In this document: one piece after another, positions 55,235 through 64,000 of the stretch
Layout: every line of letters begins with the position of its first letter
Position numbering within the stretch: the stretch's first letter is position 1
DNA from: JACKBK01 sp963707275
GTDB lineage: Bacteria; Chloroflexota; Anaerolineae; JAAEKA01
Reading direction: 5' to 3'
NCBI GenBank assembly: GCA_963707275.1
Contig: CAVPPH010000001.1
Span: 1,188,106-1,252,105 of the forward strand
Length of the DNA stretch: 64,000 bases
The notes under the pieces: generated by a model
Database searches by the model: none
What the model was told of the DNA's origin: nothing
The model's input: only the letters and a program-made list of their open reading frames with translations
Translations under genes and position numbers: made by a program

Positions 55235-55438
55235 ATGCGCAAGTATAACGGAAAGCAAATCGGACTTATCATCGGTAGCCTGGTGATCGCATTCGTGATC
55301 AACTGGCTGCTGTGGCTGCTGTTCATGAAGCACCCCGAAGAGATCAACGCAGCCTATCAGGCGCTGCTGACGATCTGCCTCGGATCAGCGTTTATCATCG
55401 TCGGCGACAAGTTCTTCAAGACCGAGATCTTCCGCTAG
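55235..55438 (+). CDS. Small two-helix membrane protein
   Basis: This 67-residue protein follows CCAGGAG and lies 12 bases after the PFK stop, so it is probably co-transcribed. It has two hydrophobic helices (IGLIIGSLVIAFVINWLLWL and YQALLTICLGSAFIIVGDKF) joined by a short charged loop, and a basic N-terminus. No named family is recognised. It could be a small partner or stress protein. The frame is clear and there is no competing frame on the same strand. Confidence 0.7.
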   Translation: MRKYNGKQIGLIIGSLVIAFVINWLLWLLFMKHPEEINAAYQALLTICLGSAFIIVGDKFFKTEIFR

Positions 55439-55496
55439 ACTTTTCAGAAGTTGTCGGGACATCGCAGAAGCGCCGCGTTTGTCCCTTCATTCCTTC

Positions 55497-56035
55497 ATGA
55501 CCGGCGAGATAATCCTCTATGCGCTTGCCTATCTGATGATCTTCTTCGGTCTGATCGGCAGCGTGTTGCCGCTGCTACCCGGGCCGTTTCTGATCTTCCT
55601 GGGCGTCGTTGCTGTGGGCCTCGGTTGACGGTTTTGACGCCGTCGGGTGGCCCACACTTGTTCTGCTCTTGCTGATCCTCACGCTGCTGGCCTGGGGCAG
55701 CGACATCTTCCTCACGACCACACTGACCAAACGGACCGGCGCAAGCTGGAAAGCGGTGCGGGGCGCGATCGTGGGCGGGCTGCTCGGCAGGCATCTTCTT
55801 CGGCGGGTGGATACCCATCATCGGCACGATGGTCGCCACGGTGGGCGGCGCGATCGTCGGCATCTTCGCGCTGGAGTTGCTGGACAAACGCAACCTGCAG
55901 CAGGCCTATCGAGGCCAGCAAAGGCTATCTCGGCCGGTTACGTCCTGTCCAGTCTTCGGAGGCAACGCTGGCGATCTTCATGATTCTTGTGTTCGTCTGG
56001 CAGGCATTTCTGTCGGGTGGCGGAGACGGCATCCG
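55497..56035 (+). CDS. DUF456-type membrane protein, frameshifted
   Basis: The protein starts TGEIILYALAYLMIFFGLIG, then LPLLPGPFLIFLGVVAVG, both membrane helices. After a shift near 55620 it reads VGWPTLVLLLLILTLLAWGS, and after one near 55790 GWIPIIGTMVATVGGAIVGI and FALELLDKRNLQQAY. The glycine-rich GGxxGxxxG helices with a short cytoplasmic loop are typical of DUF456, found widely in bacteria and of unknown function. Further small shifts follow near 55910. The final helix (LAIFMILVFVWQAFL) runs close to tRNA-Arg, so the exact stop, placed here near 56035, is uncertain. Confidence 0.72.
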
Positions 56036-56057
56036 CCTCGGAAAGTCAAACTGCCAG

Positions 56058-56130
56058 TACCCCCAGCTGGACTTCGAACCAGCGCACCCGGCTCCGGAGG
56101 CCGGTGCTCTATCCTCTGAGCTATGGGGGC
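56058..56130 (-). tRNA. tRNA-Arg (anticodon CCG)
   Basis: Read leftward from 56130: acceptor GCCCCCA paired with TGGGGGT, a D arm (GCTCAGAGGATAGAGC), anticodon stem CCGGC/GCCGG around loop CTCCGGA (anticodon CCG), and T arm CTGGTTCGAAGTCCAG. It is 73 bases long and CCA is not encoded. Codon-anticodon pairing gives arginine (CGG). Confidence 0.95.
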
Positions 56131-56141
56131 AACAACGTGAC

Positions 56142-56170
56142 AGTGTACCACAAGTCTTCGCTGCGGGCAA
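56142..56170 (-). promoter_or_regulatory. Promoter of tRNA-Arg
   Basis: On the minus strand TTGCCC (56170-56165) and TACACT (56147-56142) are 17 bases apart. The predicted start is a few bases before the tRNA 5' end. Confidence 0.65.
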
Positions 56171-56181
56171 ACCAGCGCGTT

Positions 56182-56209
56182 TTGATTGCGAGCGAAATAC
56201 GCTTATAAT
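56182..56209 (+). promoter_or_regulatory. Promoter of the CapA-like gene
   Basis: TTGATT (56182-56187) and TATAAT (56204-56209) are 16 bases apart. The leader to the ATG at 56275 is about 60 bases and contains GAGGA. Confidence 0.65.
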
Positions 56210-56274
56210 CGGGGTCGCTGGCTCGTGCAGCCGCATCCCGCACCTCCGCAGCGCATCAAACAATCGAGGACACT

Positions 56275-58063
56275 ATGTCTCAGCCGCCATCACCGAAACA
56301 CCATGCCGTCCTCTGGGTCGTGAGCGCCTTGCTCGTCGCCGCCGGCCTAGCCATCCTGTGGCTGGGCGCAGCCGGCGCGCCGGCCACAGCGCCTTTTGCC
56401 CTGCCGCAGGCAGAACCGATTCTGGCCGAGTCTGGCCCAGCCGTCGGAGCCGTCCCTGGGGCAACCGCGGCTGCGCAAAACGGCACAGACACCGAGCAGG
56501 CCAGCCCCCAAGGGTCGGCCACCGTCAGCCCGGCTTCGGCGCCGGTCACCGGCGGATTGGCGCTGGCGCTGGCCGATCCCCTGCCGCCCGAACTGCTGGA
56601 CGGTGTGCTGCGCTGGGCGACCCAGCATGCCGGGACGCGTGTGGTGACTGGTACGCAAGACGCCGATGTTTGGATCAGCGCAGAAGCGAGCGGCGCGCTG
56701 CTGGCCGAGCGGATCTACGTGCCGGTCAGCCGCTACGGCGACCTGGTGGACGACGTGACGGCCGCTGATTTGCTGGGTGCAGTGGATGTCCAGTCCCGAC
56801 TCGGGCCGGCTGGGCATGGTGGCTGACCCTGACGCAGCCGCCGGGATGACGCTGCTGTGGGGCAAGCCGCAACAACTGGAGGTGCTGCCGGACGGTCACG
56901 CGATTGCCGGCGACGCTGGAAAACTCGCGCGGCCGCTACGGCGTGTTGCCCTTCGACCACCTTGTGCCCGCTGCCAAGGCGCTGACCATGGGCGGCCTCG
57001 ACCCAACCGACAACCAGTTCGACGCCACGGACTATCCGCTCGCGCTGCGTCTTTATGTTGACAGCAAACCCGAAGCTGCGTCAGAGGCGCCAGCCTGCAA
57101 CGGTTCATCGCCGAAGAGGGACTGGCGACCAACCGCGACCCCGACAAGCTGACAGTGCTGATGATGACCGGCGTGACCGCGATGGCGCGCATGACCGCCC
57201 TGCGCATGGAACAGAAGGGCTACGACTACCCGGCCGTCGGAGATCGGCCCCGTCCTGTCAGCCGCCGACATCACCCACATCAGCAACGAGATACCCTTTA
57301 CCGCAGGACTGCGCGGTCAACGCCTCAGAGAACAACCTGACGCTCTGCTCCAGCCCGGAGTATCTGGAGGCGCTGCGTGACGTGGGCGTGGACATCGTCG
57401 GACTGACCGGCAACCACCTCAACGACTTCGGCAAGGACGAAAGCCTGTGGTCGGTGCAGTTCTACAAGGACCAGGAGCATTCCGACCTACGGCGGCGGGG
57501 CGAATCTGGAGGAATCGCTCAAGCCGCTGGTGGTGCAACACAACGGCAACCGGCTGGTCTTTCTGGGCGCCAATTCATTCGGCCCGGACATCGCCTGGGC
57601 TGAGCCAGACTGGCCAGGATCTGCACCCTACGACGAAGCGCAGATGACCGCAGGCCATCGCCGACGCGCGGCACGAAGCTGGGCGCGGACTGGTGCTGGC
57701 TGGAGCTGCAGTGGGAGGAAAGCTACGACACGCTGCCCATCCAGTCGCAGATCGCCGGCTTTCGCGCGCTGAGCGCGGCCGGCGCGGACATCGTCACCGG
57801 AGTCCAGTCCCACGTGCCGCAGGCCGTCGAATTCACCGAGCAACGGGACGATCCTCTACGGCCTGGGCAACCTCTTCTTCGACCAGATGTGGAGCGACGC
57901 GACCCGCCAGGGGCTGATCCCGCGCCACACCATTTACGATGGACGCTACCTCAGCACGAAGCTGCAGACCACCGTGCTGGAAGACTTCGCCCAGCCGCGC
58001 TGGGCATCCGACGGCGAGCGCGAGGTGATCCTGAGCCGCGTGTTCACGGCCAGTGGATGGTAG
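56275..58063 (+). CDS. CapA-family (poly-gamma-glutamate/capsule) protein, frameshifted
   Basis: The protein begins with a membrane anchor (AVLWVVSALLVAAGLAILWL) and a proline/alanine-rich linker. A region with QDADVWISAEASGALLAERI precedes the CapA metallophosphatase-like domain: LTVLMMTGVTAMARMTALRM, AADITHISNEIPFT, VDIVGLTGNHLNDFGKDESL, GADIVTGVQSHVPQAVEFTE and ILYGLGNLFFDQMW. These match the D/N/H clusters of CapA proteins, which act in capsule or poly-gamma-glutamate handling. About eight one-base shifts break the frame (for example near 56800, 56920, 57090, 57240, 57300, 57490, 57655 and 57845). No cap operon partners are adjacent, so the role is open. Confidence 0.8.
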
Positions 58064-58103
58064 TTCAGTAGTGCGGTAGTGCGGTAGTTCGATAGTTCGG
58101 TGG
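58061..58103. repeat. Tandem GTAGTKCGG-like short repeats
   Basis: About five imperfect copies of a 7-9 base unit (tagttcag, tagtgcgg, tagtgcgg, tagttcga, tagttcgg) directly follow the CapA-like stop codon. Confidence 0.6.
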
Positions 58104-58159
58104 TAACTTCGTTGCGCGTCGGTGCGTAGAGTGTGGTATGATCATAAGCCATGTTTCGC

Positions 58160-58247
58160 GAAGTTGAGCTTTTTCGGCAAAGCTCGACTTCTTCCACCGA
58201 CGTTACACCCGATCAGAAGCTGAACTTTGCCGAAAAAGTTCAGCTTC
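58160..58247. repeat. Two hairpins in opposite orientation
   Basis: One hairpin has arms 58160-58172 (gaagttgagcttt) and 58179-58191; the other has arms 58216-58227 (gaagctgaactt) and 58236-58247. The two are inverted relatives of each other and of the repeat at 16832-16877. The second ends 12 bases before the dynamin-like start. Confidence 0.7.
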
Positions 58248-58259
58248 GTGCGAAGTTCT

Positions 58260-60019
<1,760 letters not shown>

Positions 60020-60021
60020 TT

Positions 60022-60531
60022 GTGTCGAGCGCGCCGCCCCCTCCCATCCTCCTGAAACCGCTGGACGCCAGCTACGATGGTCAGCTACAGGCCATCTACG
60101 ACGCGTCGGGCGAGTTCTTTGCCCGGTTCACGGGTCAGCCCGCTCCGCCACAACAGGCGAGGCAGGATCTGTCGGCCACTGCGGCTGACGAAGCACGCCA
60201 TCTGTTGGGAATTTTTTTGGCCGGCGAGCTGGCTGGCGTGATCGATCTGCGTTTCGACGACCCGGAACCGCTGGACACCCATCTGGGGCTAGTCCTGCTT
60301 GTCCCTTCCCACCGCCGCCAGGGACTGGGCAGTTGGGCGCTACGCATTCTGGAAGCATGGCTGCGACGCGACACACCCACGGAGGGCGTCATGCTCAGCG
60401 TGCCCGCACAGGAACACGCCGCGCAAGGTTTCTTCGCCGCGAATGGCTACAGCTTCACCGGCCAGTCAGCGCGCGTCCTGAGCGGCGACACGCGAATGCG
60501 CCTCCTGGAGATGCGCAAGAGTCTTGTGTAA
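60022..60531 (+). CDS. GNAT acetyltransferase
   Basis: A GTG start 3 bases after the GTPase stop gives 169 residues. The acetyl-CoA pyrophosphate loop is LVPSHRRQGLGSWALRILEA, and beta-strand and helix order follow the GNAT fold (HLLGIFLAGELAGVIDLRFD, HAAQGFFAANGYSFTGQSAR). The substrate is unknown. Tight spacing to the dynamin-like gene suggests co-transcription but does not imply shared function. The frame is intact. Confidence 0.8.
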   Translation: MSSAPPPPILLKPLDASYDGQLQAIYDASGEFFARFTGQPAPPQQARQDLSATAADEARHLLGIFLAGELAGVIDLRFDDPEPLDTHLGLVLLVPSHRRQGLGSWALRILEAWLRRDTPTEGVMLSVPAQEHAAQGFFAANGYSFTGQSARVLSGDTRMRLLEMRKSLV

Positions 60532-60577
60532 CCCACAAAACAAGGATTCCGGCCAGACCCAACCACACTCAAATCAG

Positions 60578-61093
60578 ATGTCCATGAAAACCGACGAGAA
60601 CCCACCGGCCCTGTTTCGCGAAGAGCAGCGCTTCACCCAGATATGGATCTGGCTGCTGATCCTGTTCGTGGCCGGCCTGCAGTGGTGGGGCTTCATTCAG
60701 CAGATCATCCTGGGCCAGCCGTGGGGCGACAATCCGGCGCCCGACTGGATGATGATAACCTTTTGGCTGTTGTTTGGCATCGGCATGCCGCTCTTCTTTG
60801 TCTACCTCAGGTTGATTATCACCGTAACGGACGAAGTGGTTGACGTCCACTTCCGGCCACTGATGCGACGCAAGATCCCGCTGGCGGACATCGCCACAGC
60901 CCAGGCCGAGACCTATTCACCGCTGCGCTCGTACGGCGGTTGGGGCATTCGTGGCCTGGGCAAGAACCGGGCCTATAGCATCAGCGGCAACCAGGGCGTC
61001 GCGCTGATACTGAATAACGGCGACAGGATACTGATCGGCTCGCTGCGCGCTGAGGAACTGGCGCTGGCAATCAAGACGGCGCAACGGCGATAG
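60578..61093 (+). CDS. Membrane protein with PH-like C-terminal domain
   Basis: From the ATG at 60578 (a second in-frame ATG lies at 60584), the protein has 171 residues. Two transmembrane helices (IWIWLLILFVAGLQWWGFIQ and MMITFWLLFGIGMPLFFVYL) precede a C-terminal domain with VDVHFRPLMRRKIPLADIAT, YGGWGIRGLGKNRAYSISGN and GDRILIGSLRAEELALAI. That part resembles the bacterial PH-like domains that follow two helices in small membrane proteins of unknown function. The function cannot be named. It converges on the response-regulator gene, with 10 bases between stops. Confidence 0.75.
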   Translation: MSMKTDENPPALFREEQRFTQIWIWLLILFVAGLQWWGFIQQIILGQPWGDNPAPDWMMITFWLLFGIGMPLFFVYLRLIITVTDEVVDVHFRPLMRRKIPLADIATAQAETYSPLRSYGGWGIRGLGKNRAYSISGNQGVALILNNGDRILIGSLRAEELALAIKTAQRR

Positions 61094-61103
61094 TGCTCCC
61101 CCT

Positions 61104-61752
61104 TTATCCCAACCCCTTGCGCCGCGCCATATCCATGGCCTGGGCGCGGTCGGCCACCTGCAGTTTATTGAAGATGCTGGAGACGTAATTGCGCACCGTC
61201 TTCAGGCTCACGACCAGATGATCAGCGATCTGCGCATTGGTGCGCCCCTGCGCGATCAGGTCGAGGATCTCTCTTTCACGCTCGGTTAGCTCAGGGAAAG
61301 GAGTTGCAGTCGATGCAAACCGGCGCACGGCGAAATACTGCGCCAGACGCTCGGCGATGCCGGGACCAAAAATCGCTTCGCCGTTGGCCACGGCCCGAAT
61401 GGCGCGCAGCGCCTCGTCTCGGCGCGCGCCCTTGAGCAAATAGCCCCGCGCGCCGGACCGCAGCGCGGCGAAGATCGAATCGTCGTCCTCCAGCATGGTC
61501 AGCATCAGGACCCGCGCCTGTCGGATCGGCCGCAACGATGCGGCGCGTCGCCTCAATGCCGTTGACGCCAGGCATGGCGATGTCCATCAAGACCACGTCG
61601 GGCCGCAAGCTGGCTGTCAACGCCACAGCCTCCTCCCCCGTCGTCGCCTCGCCAACAACCTCGAAGTCGTCAGCCGCCTCCAACATCACCCGCAAGCCAT
61701 CGCGGAACAGTGGGTGGTCATCAGCTATCAGAACTTGGATGCGATCAATCAT
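61104..61752 (-). CDS. LuxR/NarL-family response regulator, frameshifted
   Basis: The receiver domain begins IQVLIADDHPLFRDGLRVML, with phosphoacceptor D57 in PDVVLMDIAMPGVNG. After a shift near 61528 the frame continues VLMLTMLEDDDSIFAALRSG and ARGYLLKGARRDEALRAIRA. The C-terminal DNA-binding domain is LTEREREILDLIAQGRTNAQ, then VSLKTVRNYVSSIFNKLQVA, the LuxR-type helix-turn-helix. The total is about 215 residues, normal for NarL-type regulators. It lies 88 bases downstream of the histidine kinase in the same direction, so it is its probable partner. The single shift is probably an assembly error. Confidence 0.87.
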
Positions 61753-61770
61753 TGGGGAGATCCTGACAGG

Positions 61771-61797
61771 GTGATTGGGTGATTAAGTGATTGGGTG
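61771..61797. repeat. Tandem GTGATTGG short repeats
   Basis: Three to four copies of a GTGATT-type unit (gtgattgg, gtgattaa, gtgattgg) lie between the kinase and regulator genes. A complementary tgatcaccca at about 61826-61835 would allow a hairpin. Confidence 0.6.
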
Positions 61798-61840
61798 TCC
61801 AAGGATGTCAGACAATCACGTAATCTGATCACCCAGTTTC

Positions 61841-63961
61841 CTACAACGGCAGCCGCGCCAACACCACCGTACCAGCAGGCCCCGACTCGACCGTGCAGAC
61901 GCCGCCCAGCTCGGCCGCGCGCTCCTGCATGGCGTGCAGCCCGACGCCGTTGCGCACGTCGTCGGGCAAGCCGCGGCCATCGTCGCGCACCTCCAGGCAA
62001 AGGCAATCGTCGTCAAGCCGCAGGTGCAGGGTGCAGCGCTGGGCGTTGGCGTGGCGGGCGACGTTGGTCAGCGCCTCCTGGGCGATGCGATAGGCCGCCA
62101 CCTCTACGGCCGCGGGCAGCGGCGGCAGATCAGGCGGCGCCACGACGATTACCTCTACGCCGCCAACCTGGCGAGCGCTCTCGCTCAACGCCGCCGCCAG
62201 GCCCAATTGGTCCAGGGCCGGCGGCCGCAGATTGTACACCAGGCGGCGGATCTCGGTCACGGTGCCCTGCATCTGGTCGGCAGCGGTGGACAGCAGCGCG
62301 TCGGCCCGGTCTGGATCGCGGGCCAGGAGGCTGCGGGCTGCGTCCAGCTTGAAAGTCAGGCTGGCCAGGGAGGGTCCCAGGCCGTCGTGCAGGTCGCGGC
62401 GCAGCCGGCGGCGCTCCTCCTCGCGCGTGGCCACCAGCCGCTCACGCGCCTGTTGCAGGTCGCCGGCCAGGTGCTGCAAGTCGCGCTGAAGCTGCACGGC
62501 GTGGGCGACGACGCCGGCCTGGCGCGCCACATCGCTCAACAGCCGCTGATCGGCCACGCTGAAGGGCGCGTCCGGCGAACGCGGCGCCAGAAGCAACTCG
62601 CCGGCCGGCTCGCCCTGGTAGGTCAAGGGAAGGGTTGTCAGGGTGGGCGGAGGCGCCGTGCCTGTTGTGCCTGGGTAGGCGGCTACCACCACCGGCTGGC
62701 CTGCCTCGGGCAGCGCGATGGCCGCGTAGGGCAGCTTCAGCGCCTGGGCGATGGTTTCGACCACGGTATCCAGAGTAGCTTCGGGCGTTGCCGTAGCCTG
62801 CAGACGCTGGCCCAGGCGCGAGAGGACGGCGTAGGGATCGTCCCGCTCGCCGTAGACCAGGCGGTTGGCGGCCCGCTGCACCCGCTCGCGCAGCGGCTGG
62901 AAGGCAACGGCCACCAGCCCGGTGGCGACCAGCGAGAAGAGCAGGCTGCCCTCGCTGCCGAATACAGCGCTCAAAGCGCCGACCACCGCTACGTAGATCG
63001 CGATCACCAGCCCTGTCAGCGCGCCGTAGACCAGCGCGCGGTTGAGGATCAGGTCGATGTCGAACAGGTGGTAGCGCATGACGGCGATGACCAGGCAGAT
63101 GGGCAAGCAGGCCATGAACAGCGTCTGCAACGCCGGCCGGACCAACAGGTAGCTGAGGAAGTCCAGGTCGCCTGACCAGCGGTCGTCCTGGGCCAGGGCC
63201 AACAGCCCGTAGTAGAGCGCGCCGCCCATAACAGCCGCAGACAGGCCCAGCAGCGTCCATTTGGTTTGCTGACGCTCCACGAGGCCGGAAACGCGGCGGT
63301 AACGGTAGCCTTGCGCCAACACGCCACTGGCGAACCAGGCCATGCCGACCAGGAACGACGCGGCCGGCGTCGCCCGCCACACCGGCCCGTTGAGCGGGTT
63401 GAACGGTGTCTCAGGGATGAGCAGCCAGAGCAGGTTGAGGCCCACCCAGACCAGCGCCAGCAGCCGGGTCCACCTGGGCACAAACTGGCCGCTGGGAAAG
63501 GTGTAGAGCAGCAGCAGCGCGCCGGCCATGGCCGCGGCGCCCAGCGCCAGCACCAGCCAGCGCAGCAGGGCCGAGTCGACGCCGTGCTCTGGGTTGATCA
63601 GCGCGCCGGTCAGGCCGGTCTCGGTCGCGCCCAAGGCGATCAGGGTCAGCGGCAGGAAGAGGGCCACCGGCGCGCGGCCCTTGAGGCGCACGATCCACAG
63701 CGCCGAGCCGATGAACAGGCCGGCCAGCAGGATGTTCATAGCCAGGATCAGGCTGGCCACGAGAAGCGGCGACAGCAGCGGCTGGCCGGTGTTGGCCACC
63801 AGCTCGCGGAAGCGCGCCGGCACGCTGGCAACGGTCAGGCCAATTCCCAACGCCGCAGCCAGCGCCCAAACTGCAAACGCCAGCCACAAGCCGGCCTGGC
63901 GGGCGTCGCTCCACCAGGCTGGCCTCGCATCTGTGGTCTGTGCAAAAGGCAGGCGCTTCAT
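61841..63961 (-). CDS. Multi-TM sensor histidine kinase with GAF-like domain (HisKA_3 type)
   Basis: The ATG at 63961 is preferred over 63973, which lies within the -10. The 706-residue protein has about ten transmembrane helices in the first 360 residues (for example LLVASLILAMNILLAGLFIG and GLVIAIYVAVVGALSAVFGS). A GAF-like region (about 390-490, AALKLPYAAIALPEAGQ-type) follows. The HisKA_3 dimerisation helix RRLRRDLHDGLGPSLASL holds the phosphorylated H525. The HATPase_c domain has LTNVARHANAQRCTL, EVRDDGRGLPDDVRNGVG and GPAGTVVLARLPL. It would sense a membrane or redox-type cue and phosphorylate the adjacent LuxR-type regulator. The frame is intact. Confidence 0.9.
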   Translation of the reverse strand: MKRLPFAQTTDARPAWWSDARQAGLWLAFAVWALAAALGIGLTVASVPARFRELVANTGQPLLSPLLVASLILAMNILLAGLFIGSALWIVRLKGRAPVALFLPLTLIALGATETGLTGALINPEHGVDSALLRWLVLALGAAAMAGALLLLYTFPSGQFVPRWTRLLALVWVGLNLLWLLIPETPFNPLNGPVWRATPAASFLVGMAWFASGVLAQGYRYRRVSGLVERQQTKWTLLGLSAAVMGGALYYGLLALAQDDRWSGDLDFLSYLLVRPALQTLFMACLPICLVIAVMRYHLFDIDLILNRALVYGALTGLVIAIYVAVVGALSAVFGSEGSLLFSLVATGLVAVAFQPLRERVQRAANRLVYGERDDPYAVLSRLGQRLQATATPEATLDTVVETIAQALKLPYAAIALPEAGQPVVVAAYPGTTGTAPPPTLTTLPLTYQGEPAGELLLAPRSPDAPFSVADQRLLSDVARQAGVVAHAVQLQRDLQHLAGDLQQARERLVATREEERRRLRRDLHDGLGPSLASLTFKLDAARSLLARDPDRADALLSTAADQMQGTVTEIRRLVYNLRPPALDQLGLAAALSESARQVGGVEVIVVAPPDLPPLPAAVEVAAYRIAQEALTNVARHANAQRCTLHLRLDDDCLCLEVRDDGRGLPDDVRNGVGLHAMQERAAELGGVCTVESGPAGTVVLARLPL

Positions 63962-63965
63962 GCCG

Positions 63966-63974
63966 CCTATCATA
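63966..63974 (-). promoter_or_regulatory. -10 element adjoining the kinase start
   Basis: On the minus strand TATGAT (63974-63969) ends 7 bases upstream of the ATG at 63961, so transcription probably starts at or next to the start codon. Confidence 0.5.
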
Positions 63975-64000
63975 GCCAGAATCGCCAGATGGTCAATACG

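Noticed and set aside
55647..56768. Long plus-strand frame running through tRNA-Arg
   Set aside because: It crosses a clear tRNA gene and a promoter, and only its first part carries shadows of the DUF456 gene.

Overview
The window looks like a chromosomal segment of a high-GC bacterium, most probably a Chloroflexi (Anaerolineae/Caldilineae-like) genome. That placement is inference. It rests on the mix of secreted beta-helix and dockerin proteins, a very long BTAD/AAA/TPR regulator, consensus sigma-70 promoters with probable leaderless starts, and many intergenic palindromes. Two tRNAs (Sec-TCA and Arg-CCG) are present. There is no rRNA, CRISPR array or recognisable transposase.

Layout. 0-4.6 kb: the 5' end of hisZ, then a leftward four-gene cassette with two tandem YbdK-type carboxylate-amine ligases, a circularly permuted ATP-grasp protein and a small beta-rich protein. 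4.7-14.2 kb: tRNA-Sec, a ChbG-type deacetylase, an acetyltransferase, two XdhC-type cofactor-insertion proteins, a class III CoA transferase, a HEAT-repeat protein, a membrane-anchored spermidine-synthase-like protein, a ring-cleavage-dioxygenase-like VOC protein and a polytopic membrane protein. 14.7-41.3 kb: a large accessory block of secreted proteins. It holds CSLREAI-type beta-helix proteins, dockerins, a YadA-head-like fibre protein, a dockerin sulfatase, a roughly 2,400-residue multidomain protein, and a paralogous family sharing a C-terminal domain that ends in V-N-P-Q. A SARP-like regulator sits in the middle. 41.4-46.3 kb: a damaged type IIG restriction-modification gene, a GxxExxY protein and an FAD oxidoreductase. 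46.3-64 kb: mostly core functions, namely an M23 peptidase, a solute-binding protein, a glycoside hydrolase, a threonine-synthase-like enzyme, a PPi-type phosphofructokinase, DUF456, a CapA-like protein, a dynamin-like GTPase and a two-component pair.

How the parts fit. The SARP-like regulator (25573-28896) is followed by two 11-bp direct repeats with exactly 11-bp spacing just upstream of an extended -10. This is the arrangement SARP regulators are known to bind, so it probably controls the small protein plus giant surface protein operon downstream. The V-N-P-Q family occurs as complete genes and also as orphan 3' ends, which suggests repeated duplication or cassette exchange. Palindromic elements recur between genes, and one is read in frame inside a coding region.

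Data quality. Many genes carry single-base shifts, mostly apparent insertions of G or C, between otherwise well-conserved reading frames. Most are probably assembly errors. Coordinates for those genes span the reconstructed reading frame.
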